This document shows positions 26,760 through 34,702 of a DNA stretch of 64,000 nucleotides, one piece after another; the first letter of the stretch is position 1; every line of letters begins with the position of its first letter. The stretch lies in NCBI GenBank assembly GCA_046160625.1, contig JBJXGZ010000095.1, positions 40,039 through 104,038 of the forward strand, read 5' to 3'. The stretch is from M3007 sp046160625. GTDB taxonomy: Bacteria > Bacteroidota > Bacteroidia > Chitinophagales > Saprospiraceae. The position numbers and the translations under genes were made by a program. The notes under the pieces are model-generated. The model worked only from the letters and a program-made list of their open reading frames with translations. It was not told the origin of the DNA and ran no database searches.

Positions 26760-29700
26760 TTACCCTTTCCAATCGGGCCACCTCCCAGGCGTTGCCGGCG
26801 CACCACCTTGTTCCAGTTCCCTTCCGATGGCTCCCATTTCGCTGGCAATGGCCTTAAGTTCGTCCAACACCGGGCCGAGCTGTTTGGCAGCAATAAGGTA
26901 GTTTTCCTCATAGGTTTTGGTGGGCGCACTGGTGGTGTTCCACATGCCATATTCCAGTAGCCCTACGCGCCCATTGATGCCAGGTGCTGTTTCAAATTCT
27001 CGGCGGGCTAGGGTAGGGTCACCGTTGAGTTGCAGGTTGACCGCGTTTAGACGTTGTGTGAGATCATAGGTCTTTTTCAGCAAATCCTGTGGCGGTGCAG
27101 GCATGTCAAGCAGGGCAGATTGATAGTAACCAATATTTGTATTCAGGTCATTACGAATATTGCTGGCAGCACTGACGGCCTTTCGTATGCGGCTTACTTT
27201 TTTACAAAATTCAAGGTAAGCTTGCTTCTCTGTTGCAGGCAATGTGGCGTTGTTCAGAGATTGTACGGTGAATTGAACTGGAGCAGCAAGCGTGGTCAAA
27301 ACACCGTCCTCAAATTGCTGCAAGGTTACATTGTACAGACCCGGCAATGCAAGGTGGCCTTGGTCAGGACCCGAGAACAAGTTGTCGGCTGGTACTGTAG
27401 TGCGACGGTTTGTTACAGGTGCTGCGATGTTGTATCGAAAATCCCAAGTGATGCGTTTAAGGCCCTTGGTCGCCTCGGTTTTGATGTGGCGCACCACGTC
27501 GCCAGCGGCATCGGTGATGGTGAAAAGCAGGAAAGGTTCTGGTTGATCATCCTCCTTGCGCAATGCCTCTATGTCGGGGTAATACACGATCTCCTTTTTT
27601 TCAAACTTGGCCTTTTCATCCGCTTGGCGTTTCGCCTTGAGGGTCTTTACGTCTTCTTTTAGCCAGTAAGTGAACACGGAGCCCACAGGCGGATTAGCAG
27701 CGGCATAATAGCTGCTGCCAAGATGCCCTTTGTCGCGCAACCCCAAGGGTTTGTTGGGAATGAACAGCCAGGAATCCTTGATTGGGAATATGGCGGCTGT
27801 TTTTTCAAAAGCTTCTGCATTGAGATTGCGCAACGGGGAGTAGTCGTCGAGGATATAAAAACCGCGCCCGAAGGTGCCCAGCACAAGGTCGTTTTCACGG
27901 CGTTGAATCTCGATGTCGCGCACTGCTATGGTGGGCAAACCGGATTTGAGATGAACCCAGTTGTTGCCGGCATCGGGGCTGAAAAAAGCACCAAACTCCG
28001 TACCGCAGAACAACAGATTGCGATCCACATGATCTTCTGCAATAGTATAAACACTGCCGCGCTCAGGCAGGGTTGCGGCGATTGATTTCCAGGTTTTGCC
28101 ACCGTCAATAGTTTTCAGCAAGTAGGCTTTGAAGTCGCCATAACGGTGGTGGTTGAAGCACACATAGGCAATGTTTTTGTCAAACTGTGAGGCAATCACC
28201 TGATGCACGTAAGAGCGCTCCGGCACACCGGGCAGATTGTCCATTTTGTCCCAGGTAGTTCCGCCATTTCGGGTTACCCAAAGCAGGCCGTCGTCGGTGC
28301 CCACCCAGATGAGTTCTGCGTCGAGCGTGCTTTCAGCGATGCTGGTGGTTTGACCGTAAATGTCGGTAGAGCCATTTTTCGCAATTGCGTCCACACTCCA
28401 CACCTTTCCCATGATCTCGAATTTGTTTCGGTCCAGGCCTCTGGAAAGATCAGGGCTGATGGCGCGCCAGGAGCTTCCACGATCGTCGGTACGAAACACC
28501 TTGTTGGCGCCGAAGTACAGCCGGGTCGGGGCGTGGCTGGAAATGCTGAGCGGGGAGTCCCAGTTCCAGCGCAGGGCTGGTTCATGTTCGCCGGGTTGGG
28601 GCTGGATAGGCAAGTACTCGCCGCTTTTGCGGTCGAAACGAATCAGGCCACCGTACTGGCTTTGGGCGTATATGAGGTCGGGGTTGGTGGGATCTACCTG
28701 GGTTTCAAAGCCATCGCCGGTGCTGGTGACGTAACACTCCGAATTCGGGATGCCATTAGCGCTGGTGTTGCGGCTCGGTACGGCGAGGCTAAGGTTGTCT
28801 TGCGTGCCTCCGTGGACATGGTAAAACGGAAGGGCATTGTCGGTGGATACTTTATAAAATTGTGTGACCGGGAGGTTGTGCTTGAACTCCCAGGTTTTTG
28901 TAAAATCCCAGGTTTCGTAAATGCCACCGTCGCAACCCACACGCAGGTGGTCGGTGTTGTCGGGATCAATCCAGATGCAATGGTTGTCAATGTGTTTGTT
29001 CAGTTCGCTGAGGTTACGCACTGTTTTGCCACCATCGTCACTCACCTTGTAATAGGTATCAGTGATAAAAATGCGGTCAGGGTTTTTCGGATCGCAGTTG
29101 AGTTTCTGATAATAATTCCCGCTGGTATAGGTATCGCTCATCTTTGTCCAACTGGCGCCGCGGTCGGTGGAGCGGTAAATGCCCCCTTTTTTCTCCCCGG
29201 CTTCTACCACAGCATAGACATAATCGGGATTTACGGGAGACACATCAATGCCAATACGGCCCAGATCGCCGCCGGGCAGACCGCCTTCAAGTTTTTTCCA
29301 GGTCGTACCTCCGTCTGTGGATTTGAAAAGCGCTGATTCCGGCCCGCCGCCGATGTAGGTAAACACCTTGCGCTGGCGCTGATGGAAGGCTGCATACAAC
29401 ACTTTAGGATCGCGCGGATCCATGACGAGGTTGTTGCAGCCGGTGTAGTCACTAACGGATTTGACACAGGTCCAGCTTTCCCCGCCGTCGGTAGATTTAT
29501 ACACGCCACGTTCCCCGCCGTCACTCCATACCGGGCCGTAAGCTGCTACATAAACGGTATTGGGATTGCCGGGGTCCACCACGATATTGGCAATATGCTC
29601 CGAGGTTTTTAAGCCCATATTTTTCCATGTTTTTCCGCCGTTTTCGCTTTTGTATACCCCGTCGCCATAGGCTACAGAACGTTGGTTGTTGTTTTCGCCA

Positions 29701-30056
29701 GTACCCACCCATACGATGTTCGGGTTGCTCGGGTCGAGTACCACGCAGCCGATGGAGTAAGAACCCTGAGCATCGAAGATGGGATTGTAGGTAGTGCCTG
29801 CGTTGACCGTTTTCCAGACGCCGCCAGAGGCGACTGCCACATAATATTCCGCCTGGTTTTTGGGATTGACAGCTAAATCGCTGATGCGGCCTGAAGTGAC
29901 AGCCGGGCCGAGGCTTCGGAAGCTCAGGTTATTGTAGGTGGCGGGATTAAGCAGTGCAGGTTTTTCAGGTTTTTTGTCTTTTGACTCGTCCTTTTTTTGA
30001 GAAAACAGGGGCGAAAGGCTCAGAAAAAAGCAAATTAGGAGAAAAGATTGGCGCAT
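26760..30056 (-). CDS. Giant BNR/sortilin (VPS10)-like repeat protein
   Basis: 1098 residues from the ATG at 30056 (signal peptide MRQSFLLICFFLSLSPLFSQ); an in-frame extension to 30113 lacks a signal. The chain then carries NLSFRSLGPAVTSGRISDLA and many BNR repeats of the type S.DGG.TW...GLP. with D.S.P...VWVGTGENN (about 60-760), giving one or two large propellers. A linker follows, then an Ig-like part with FLLFTITDAAGDVVRHIK, and a helical C-terminal domain (about 960-1080). Related Bacteroidota proteins are often annotated as glycosyl hydrolases from the BNR repeats alone; no sialidase active site is seen. Confidence 0.88.
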   Translation of the reverse strand: MRQSFLLICFFLSLSPLFSQKKDESKDKKPEKPALLNPATYNNLSFRSLGPAVTSGRISDLAVNPKNQAEYYVAVASGGVWKTVNAGTTYNPIFDAQGSYSIGCVVLDPSNPNIVWVGTGENNNQRSVAYGDGVYKSENGGKTWKNMGLKTSEHIANIVVDPGNPNTVYVAAYGPVWSDGGERGVYKSTDGGESWTCVKSVSDYTGCNNLVMDPRDPKVLYAAFHQRQRKVFTYIGGGPESALFKSTDGGTTWKKLEGGLPGGDLGRIGIDVSPVNPDYVYAVVEAGEKKGGIYRSTDRGASWTKMSDTYTSGNYYQKLNCDPKNPDRIFITDTYYKVSDDGGKTVRNLSELNKHIDNHCIWIDPDNTDHLRVGCDGGIYETWDFTKTWEFKHNLPVTQFYKVSTDNALPFYHVHGGTQDNLSLAVPSRNTSANGIPNSECYVTSTGDGFETQVDPTNPDLIYAQSQYGGLIRFDRKSGEYLPIQPQPGEHEPALRWNWDSPLSISSHAPTRLYFGANKVFRTDDRGSSWRAISPDLSRGLDRNKFEIMGKVWSVDAIAKNGSTDIYGQTTSIAESTLDAELIWVGTDDGLLWVTRNGGTTWDKMDNLPGVPERSYVHQVIASQFDKNIAYVCFNHHRYGDFKAYLLKTIDGGKTWKSIAATLPERGSVYTIAEDHVDRNLLFCGTEFGAFFSPDAGNNWVHLKSGLPTIAVRDIEIQRRENDLVLGTFGRGFYILDDYSPLRNLNAEAFEKTAAIFPIKDSWLFIPNKPLGLRDKGHLGSSYYAAANPPVGSVFTYWLKEDVKTLKAKRQADEKAKFEKKEIVYYPDIEALRKEDDQPEPFLLFTITDAAGDVVRHIKTEATKGLKRITWDFRYNIAAPVTNRRTTVPADNLFSGPDQGHLALPGLYNVTLQQFEDGVLTTLAAPVQFTVQSLNNATLPATEKQAYLEFCKKVSRIRKAVSAASNIRNDLNTNIGYYQSALLDMPAPPQDLLKKTYDLTQRLNAVNLQLNGDPTLARREFETAPGINGRVGLLEYGMWNTTSAPTKTYEENYLIAAKQLGPVLDELKAIASEMGAIGRELEQGGAPATPGRWPDWKG

Positions 30057-30253
30057 AATTGTTTCGTTTTGCTGTGTAAAGTGTAGCAATGTTACGGAGT
30101 CCGGCGAACTCATGGGTTTCGCAGTGAAGGAAGTAGGCCGGGAAATCTACGAAGAAGGGGTTGAGGGGCATGAGGGTTGGGGTTAAGATGCTGTTTGAAA
30201 ATTTGAACAAACATTGAGCAGGCTTTGAGCATATCGCCACACACAGTAAGCCT

Positions 30254-30261
30254 TACTTTTG
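30254..30261 (+). promoter_or_regulatory. Candidate -7 box (TACTTTTG)
   Basis: An exact TAnnTTTG match 103 bases before the SnoaL-like gene. If used, the leader RNA would include the 16-bp tandem repeat at 30285-30342. The -33 element is not convincing. The rest of the 308-base gap after the BNR gene start shows no further gene. Confidence 0.4.
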
Positions 30262-30284
30262 TTGCAAAGAGAACTTCAGGCCAA

Positions 30285-30342
30285 ATAACCAGATCCCCAG
30301 ATAACCACATCCCCAGATAACCACATCCCCAGATAACCACAT
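30285..30342. repeat. 16-bp tandem repeat, about 3.6 copies
   Basis: The unit ATAACCACATCCCCAG is repeated from 30285 (first copy has AG for AC at one position) to 30342. It lies in the probable 5' leader of the SnoaL-like gene, 22 bases before its start. Confidence 0.9.
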
Positions 30343-30364
30343 CAACCATTACACACTATTTCTC

Positions 30365-30793
30365 ATGGATGCTCACGCTTTTCTCAAGGAACTAATCTCT
30401 GCTTACAATGCTCACGACAAGCAACGCCTGCTTGAACTCTACCACCCCGATTTTGATGGTGAAGACCTGTCTGAAGGTAAAAAAGCTGCTGGATTCGCGG
30501 ATGCTACGCGAATGCTGGACTACATTCTTCGGGCGTTCCCCGACCTGGAAATGGAATTGCTCGAGTGGGGGACAGATGGCGACAAACTTTTCTTTTTTTG
30601 GAAGGCTAAGGGACACCAACGCGGGCGGTTGATGAATATCCCCCCGACGGGTAAGTTTTGCTCATTCCTGGGTTCTACTTTTCTCTCCCTGAAAGACGGG
30701 AAAATTATCCGCAGCCGCCGCATCTGGGACGTGGCAACAGCTCTTCGAAATATCGGGCTATTGCCGGAACCGACTTCGACCGAATATGTATAA
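30365..30793 (+). CDS. SnoaL-like (ester cyclase type) protein
   Basis: 142 residues, no signal peptide. The pattern is that of the SnoaL-like cystatin/NTF2 fold: LKELISAYNAHDKQRLLELY (N-terminal helix), HPDF, then A..MLDYILRAFPDLEMELLE, DKLFFFWKAKGHQRGRLMNI then PPTGK, and a final strand with DGKIIRSRRIWD. Family members include polyketide ester cyclases and many proteins of unknown substrate. The catalytic acid of true cyclases cannot be assigned by eye. The stop is followed three bases later by a 50-bp inverted repeat. Confidence 0.85.
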   Translation: MDAHAFLKELISAYNAHDKQRLLELYHPDFDGEDLSEGKKAAGFADATRMLDYILRAFPDLEMELLEWGTDGDKLFFFWKAKGHQRGRLMNIPPTGKFCSFLGSTFLSLKDGKIIRSRRIWDVATALRNIGLLPEPTSTEYV

Positions 30794-30795
30794 AT

Positions 30796-30920
30796 GGGGA
30801 TTTGGTTAATTGGGGATTTGGGGATTTGTTTTGCAAGAGCTTGGTATTTGTGCCTGCCGTCAAAACGGACACCAAGCTCTTGCAAAACAAATCCCCAAAT
30901 CCCCAATTAACCAAATCCCC
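30796..30920. repeat. Intergenic inverted repeat, 50-bp perfect arms, between convergent genes
   Basis: Arms 30796-30845 and 30871-30920 are exact reverse complements with a 25-base loop. The arm is a stutter of GGGATTTG and GGTTAATTGG ending TTTTGCAAGAGCTTGGT. It fills the space between the SnoaL-like stop (30793) and the tryptophan dioxygenase stop (30923), so it can end transcription from both sides. Confidence 0.93.
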
Positions 30921-30922
30921 AC

Positions 30923-31852
30923 TCATTGAAATTTCCCCCATTCCGCCAGTTCTTCCGCCGACCAGAGTTCGGGAAAGAACACCACTAACTGAAACCGAGG
31001 AGGCAGGTATTTCTGCCAATTTGTACCACCAGTCGCTTCTATTTCCTTCGGTTTCGCATCCAAATAGCGCACGGCCGATCGAAAATGGGAAAGTCCCCAG
31101 CGTACGTTGACATTCAGGTCATATTCGCGCAGGAGCTGGATGAGCTCGGGGTCTTGCTTTGCTTCGGAAGAAAGGTTTTGGTAAACCTGGCGAAGGTTGC
31201 AGGGTTGGTAATGTTGGGCAAAGCGCAGGAGTTCTTCCAAATATTTTTGCTCGAACTGTCTGAGTGTCAGTGTTTTTTTTCCTGAAGCGAGTTCTGTCGC
31301 GCCCGATCTCCAATACAGTACGGAATAGAGCTGTGTCAAATCTGAGGATTGGGCAGTCATTTCGCGTTTGTCCGGATGTACCAGTTGACGCAAATCAGTG
31401 CTGGCTATTTCGATCATACGGTATTGGACACTTTGGAAACCGCTGGCAGGCAAAAGGCTCATTCGGAAACGCAGAAACTCATCGCGATCCATGCCATCTA
31501 TCATGATGTTGAACGACTCAATGAGCTGTTTAAAGTAGCGGTTGATGCGGCCCAGTTGACGTTTGAATAATGCTGGCGAGGGTTGCGTGGGAGCATCAGA
31601 CAATTGCTCAATGGCATCGAGTGTCAAGCGAAAATACAGTTCCGTGATTTGGTGGTAGAGTATAAAAATCCGTTCGTCGGGAATGGGCGTACGCGGGTTT
31701 TGTAGGCTAAGCAGGGTGTCGAGATGGATGTAATCCCAATACGTCAGGAAGTCGGCATAGAGCAATCCGTCAAGGTATGACTTCATGTCCTGGCCCATTG
31801 CGCCAAACTTTTCTTCCAATTGGCCTAGGCGGGAGAGGATTTCTTCAGACAT
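30923..31852 (-). CDS. kynA: Tryptophan 2,3-dioxygenase
   Basis: 309 residues, within the usual family range. Heme-pocket residues are present: FILYHQITELYFRL with distal-type His 67, RFRMSLLPASGFQS with substrate-binding Arg about 130, proximal heme ligand His 256 in VRWGLSHFRSAVRYL, and EATGGTNWQKYLPPRFQ with the conserved Thr at about 274. The enzyme opens the indole ring of L-tryptophan to N-formylkynurenine with O2, the first step of the kynurenine route. No other kynurenine-pathway gene is in the window. No clear promoter; a 10-bp tandem repeat lies before the start. Confidence 0.93.
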   Translation of the reverse strand: MSEEILSRLGQLEEKFGAMGQDMKSYLDGLLYADFLTYWDYIHLDTLLSLQNPRTPIPDERIFILYHQITELYFRLTLDAIEQLSDAPTQPSPALFKRQLGRINRYFKQLIESFNIMIDGMDRDEFLRFRMSLLPASGFQSVQYRMIEIASTDLRQLVHPDKREMTAQSSDLTQLYSVLYWRSGATELASGKKTLTLRQFEQKYLEELLRFAQHYQPCNLRQVYQNLSSEAKQDPELIQLLREYDLNVNVRWGLSHFRSAVRYLDAKPKEIEATGGTNWQKYLPPRFQLVVFFPELWSAEELAEWGKFQ

Positions 31853-31863
31853 TTTTATTTAGC

Positions 31864-31950
31864 CATTAATCGTCATTAATCGTCATTAATCGTCATTAAT
31901 CGTCATTGGGTCATTGGCCATTGTTGAAATGACTTAATGACCCAATGACG
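31864..31950. repeat. 10-bp tandem repeat and 15-bp inverted repeat
   Basis: CATTAATCGT is repeated four times from 31864 to 31903. The following CGTCATTGGGTCATT (31901-31915) has a perfect complement at 31936-31950, and similar ATCAATGAC phrases continue into the end of crcB. It lies between kynA and crcB, both on the minus strand. Confidence 0.88.
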
Positions 31951-31961
31951 ATCAATGACTA

Positions 31962-32324
31962 TCAATGACCTAATTTAAGCCCCAAAAGTAGGCAAGCAAA
32001 ACAGACCACCAAACTGCCCAGCACATTGAGTGCAGCCAAAGTTTGTTGGCCGCTTTGCCAGAGTGTCAGAGTTTCGGCACTGAAGCTTGAAAAAGTGCTG
32101 AACCCTCCACAAAAACCTACTGCCAGAAGAAGCCTCCGTTGTTCTGTAACCCCGTTACCGAGTTGTTGGGCCAGCACAATACCTAGTATAAAACAGGCCA
32201 GCCCGTTGGCCGCAAGTGTAGCCCAGGGAAAGCGTGGCATCAAAGGTTGAATGGCCAAACTCAGCCCCCAGCGAACTACGCTGCCAAGGCCGCCACCTAT
32301 GAAAACGAGTAAAAAATAAAGCAT
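31962..32324 (-). CDS. crcB: Fluoride ion channel CrcB/FluC
   Basis: 120 residues with four membrane helices. Family signatures: GGGLGSVVRWGLS near the N-terminus, WATLAANGLACFILG (TM2 with the conserved Asn), and GFCGGFSTFSSFSAE (about 71-85), the Phe-box segment that lines the fluoride path. It exports toxic fluoride as a dual-topology dimer. The last codons (LGH and stop) are formed by the ATCAATGACC repeat phrase, so the repeat has reached the coding end. I looked for a fluoride riboswitch upstream and found none. Confidence 0.95.
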   Translation of the reverse strand: MLYFLLVFIGGGLGSVVRWGLSLAIQPLMPRFPWATLAANGLACFILGIVLAQQLGNGVTEQRRLLLAVGFCGGFSTFSSFSAETLTLWQSGQQTLAALNVLGSLVVCFACLLLGLKLGH

Positions 32325-32645
32325 TATTAAGTACCCCGAAACACTGTTCCAAGGGGATGTATGATCTGAACCGGACTTTAGGAAAAAAAAACCCCGACTA
32401 ATTACAGCCGGGGCAACAACTAAAAAATTAAGCTATGAAAACAAAAACTTCTTTATCCGCCGGAGCCTTTCCACTTGTCAAATCCCAGCGTGCAGCAGGG
32501 AAAAGGATCATATTCAGACTTTTTGCGAACAAGCGCTTTGGCTTTGTTTAATATTGCGTAACCCGCGGAATCCTTAATGGGATAGTGGGTAGTGCGCGAA
32601 CCCGGCTTCGCGCTGTGCGCGCTTCGGCGGGTAAAGATAAAAAAG
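32325..32645. other. Intergenic region without a confident gene
   Basis: It holds a minus-strand intrinsic terminator (32383-32413). A possible 38-codon plus-strand frame starts at the ATG at 32435 (MKTKTSLSAGAFPLVKSQRA onward, stop 32549-32551). On the minus strand, an open stretch without a start codon ends ...CCTLGFDKWKGSGG at about 32458, some 45 bases before the terminator. None of these can be assigned as a gene. Confidence 0.5.
32383..32413 (-). terminator. Intrinsic terminator on the minus strand
   Basis: Read on the minus strand: CCCCG, 12-base loop region, CGGGG, then nine T residues (complement of the A-run 32383-32391). It lies about 60 bases upstream of crcB and over 230 bases after the rpmA terminator, so it may end an unannotated minus-strand RNA or act as a crcB leader attenuator. 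Confidence 0.7.
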
Positions 32646-32673
32646 AAAATGCCGCTTGTGCAAGCGGCATTTT
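32646..32673 (-). terminator. Intrinsic terminator of rplU-rpmA
   Basis: AAAATGCCGCTTG, loop TG, CAAGCGGCATTTT: a perfect 13-bp stem that ends in runs of A and T, placed 11 bases after the rpmA stop. It can work in both directions. Confidence 0.88.
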
Positions 32674-32684
32674 TAAGTTTGTCT

Positions 32685-33575
32685 TTATTCTGACTTGTCG
32701 CGGCCTCCGATGAGCATCTCCTGATACTCTTTCAGTTCGTCCCACTTGCCACCGGCGGCAAATTTTGCCTGGGCAGGCCAAGTGCTCGGATCGTGAATCT
32801 GGTAACGCGGTCCGGCAGCATCGAGGATTTCTTTGAGGCGTTCTTCCGTTGCAGCGGCCAGTTCGTCCCAAGTAGAAATGCCGCCTTCTTTAAGCAGCGT
32901 TTCGATTTTCGGGCCAACGCCTTCAATGATTTTGAGATCGTTGAGTTTCGGACCCTTTTCTTTTTTGGGAGCCGTCGCAGCCTTTTCAGGTGCCGCTTCT
33001 TTTTTAGGTGCAGCAGCCTTTTTAGCAGCAGGCGCTTCTTTTTTAGGGGCAGCCTCTTTTTTGGGCGCTGCAGCTTGCTTTCCAGTAACTGCTATAGATT
33101 CTGATTCGGTAGTCACGGGCACTCCGGGCAATGGAGGTTGTGCGATAGTTACTCCCAAATCCACTGCAGTCTCTAACACTTCTGCGGTAGGAGGTATTGG
33201 CGATGCCACTTTAGCAGCGGCTTTCTTAGCTGGAGCTGCTTTTGGAGCAGGAGCAGCTACCGTTTCAGCTGCAGGGCTTTTTGCCTTTTTAGCTGTTTTC
33301 GCCGACGTTTCAGGTACTTCTAGCATCGGAATGATGCTTACGAAACGACGGTCTTTGAAACTGCGTTTGAAAACCACCAAACCATCAATTGCGGCGTGTA
33401 GTGTGTGGTCGCGGCCCATGTACACGTTGTCACCAGCGTGGAACTGGGTGCCGCGCTGACGAATAATAATATTGCCGGCCATCGCGCGTTGGCCGCCAAA
33501 TAATTTTACGCCGAGGCGTTTGCTTTTACTGTCGCGGCCGTTATCGGAACTACCCGCACCTTTTTTGTGTGCCAT
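32685..33575 (-). CDS. rpmA: 50S ribosomal protein bL27 with a long C-terminal extension and helix-hairpin-helix domain
   Basis: 296 residues, against about 85 for normal L27. Residues 1-86 are complete L27 (MAHKKGAGSSDNGRDSKSKR, then IIIRQRGTQFHAGDNVYMG). Residues 87-210 form a low-complexity Ala/Lys/Pro linker (repeats of PKKEAAPKKEAPAAKKAAA). Residues 211-296 form a helix-hairpin-helix domain: LNDLKIIEGVGPKIETLLKE, then GGISTWDELA and HDPSTWPAQAKFAAGGKWDE. In many Bacteroidota I recall this tail on L21 instead; here L21 is standard length. L27 reaches the peptidyl-transferase centre; the tail would protrude from the ribosome. Co-transcribed with rplU. Confidence 0.95.
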   Translation of the reverse strand: MAHKKGAGSSDNGRDSKSKRLGVKLFGGQRAMAGNIIIRQRGTQFHAGDNVYMGRDHTLHAAIDGLVVFKRSFKDRRFVSIIPMLEVPETSAKTAKKAKSPAAETVAAPAPKAAPAKKAAAKVASPIPPTAEVLETAVDLGVTIAQPPLPGVPVTTESESIAVTGKQAAAPKKEAAPKKEAPAAKKAAAPKKEAAPEKAATAPKKEKGPKLNDLKIIEGVGPKIETLLKEGGISTWDELAAATEERLKEILDAAGPRYQIHDPSTWPAQAKFAAGGKWDELKEYQEMLIGGRDKSE

Positions 33576-33670
33576 TTTTCAATGAGTGAATTTGCAATGA
33601 ATGAATGAGGGAATTAGTCGAAAGTTTCAAGTTTCAAGTTCATACTTGTAACTCTTGAACTTGCAACTGA

Positions 33671-33982
33671 TTATCCCTTGATAGATTCGATTTTGATTTT
33701 AGAAAACTGTTGGCGGTGACCGTTTTTCTTGCGGTAGCCCTTGCGGCGCTTCTTTTTGAAAACGATCACTTTGTCGCCTTTCAGGTGAGTAAGTACGCTG
33801 GCGCTGACTTTAGCGCCTTTGATGTTGGGCACGCCGATAGTTACTTTGCCGTCGTTATCAATAAGATGAACGGCCTCGAAACTTACTGCGTCGCCTTCGT
33901 TGGCTGCCAGCCGGTGGACGAAGATCTGCTGACCTTCCTCAACTTTGAATTGTTGACCGGCGATGGAAACAATTGCGAACAT
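33671..33982 (-). CDS. rplU: 50S ribosomal protein bL21
   Basis: 103 residues from the ATG at 33982, the standard bacterial length. It opens MFAIVSIAGQQFKVEEGQQI and ends with the basic RNA-binding tail VFKKKRRKGYRKKNGHRQQF then SKIKIESIKG. The open frame continues upstream for 91 codons without a stop, but a good promoter lies inside that stretch, so the extension is not translated. L21 binds 23S rRNA and contacts L20. The gene leads the rplU-rpmA operon; 95 bases separate the two genes. Confidence 0.96.
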   Translation of the reverse strand: MFAIVSIAGQQFKVEEGQQIFVHRLAANEGDAVSFEAVHLIDNDGKVTIGVPNIKGAKVSASVLTHLKGDKVIVFKKKRRKGYRKKNGHRQQFSKIKIESIKG

Positions 33983-34036
33983 TGTTGTAAATCTGTGAGT
34001 TAGATGAAAATAAGTTGCCTTTTTGAAAAAGGCTGG

Positions 34037-34067
34037 CAAAGGTACTTCTAGACTATAAAATATCCAA
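34037..34067 (-). promoter_or_regulatory. Promoter of rplU-rpmA (TTG-N20-TACCTTTG)
   Basis: Minus strand: TTG (complement of 34065-34067), 20 bases, TACCTTTG (complement of 34037-34044). This is a full match to the Bacteroidota -33/-7 consensus with correct spacing, about 55 bases before the rplU ATG. Confidence 0.75.
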
Positions 34068-34087
34068 GCATGGTCTGAAATTTGGAA

Positions 34088-34166
34088 AAAATAAACCGCA
34101 AAACCGTAAAACAGGAGCACCGCAAAATTTAAAACCAGGAAGCGCTTGATCTCGAAAAAGGAACGG
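34088..34166. repeat. Single arm of a dispersed repeat (related to 45184-45262)
   Basis: The stretch from AAATAAACCGCAAAACCG to CTTGATCTCGAAAAAGGAAC aligns along its length with 45184-45262 (AAATTAAACAGCAAAACCGC ... GCGCATGATCTCAATGAAGA). At 45 kb the element is a hairpin; here only one arm is present, just upstream of the rplU promoter. Confidence 0.65.
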
Positions 34167-34255
34167 ATTGGGCGTTCAGCCAAATATCGCTGTAATAAGG
34201 CAAAATCGCCTTGCAATATGTAATAGACCTGTTGCGGTGAAAATATTGGATTCAC

Positions 34256-34702
34256 CTAGTTGTTCCCTCGATTTTTTACAGATTTTACCCAGAAATCGCC
34301 CAGAGGTTTTGCGCTAAAATTAATTCTGTTCAAAAGTTTGGCGTATGATTGTTTTTTCAGAATTTCGGCCTGAGAATATCCACAACATATGGATTAAAAA
34401 AGCAACTATTTTAAAATAATCTCTATAATCATACGATATCTAAATACTGTTTTTCAAGATATAAAGCAAAAAAGGCTCATAGAAAAGTTGTGAAATCTTG
34501 CTTTTGCGTTTACGGCATCGTCATCGCAGGCATAAAAAAGGCACACGTGTTGAAGTGTATCTTCATAGGACCCTCATCTAACATAGAGATAATCCGTAAA
34601 GTATCGAAATTATAGGGCCCAGTCAGCAAAACGCTTGCTCTGACCGACTCTTGTCTGACGTTTCCAATAGCACACCGATTATTCTATCACAAACCTTATA
34701 CA
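34256..34702. other. Long AT-rich gap before the helical-repeat protein operon
   Basis: No gene on either strand. A 9-bp inverted pair CGTATGATT (34342-34350) and AATCATACG (34427-34435) brackets an AT-rich stretch, and could be an operator or a weak hairpin. No TAnnTTTG box is evident near 34703, so the operon promoter is unidentified and may use another sigma factor. Confidence 0.5.

Noticed and set aside
28203..29336. 377-codon open frame on the plus strand
   Set aside because: Antisense shadow of the BNR/sortilin-like gene, with low-complexity composition and no recognisable domain.
30285..30342. CRISPR or iteron array
   Set aside because: Contiguous 16-bp tandem copies without spacers, and no replication gene nearby.
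31864..31903. CRISPR-like short repeats
   Set aside because: Units are 10 bp and contiguous, without spacers; no cas genes in the window.
32340..32440. Fluoride riboswitch upstream of crcB
   Set aside because: The minus-strand leader does not show the conserved pseudoknot core of the crcB motif; only an intrinsic terminator is seen.
33983..34255. In-frame 91-codon extension upstream of L21
   Set aside because: A full consensus promoter (34037-34067) and a dispersed repeat lie within it, and bL21 normally starts with the MFAIV-type motif at 33982.
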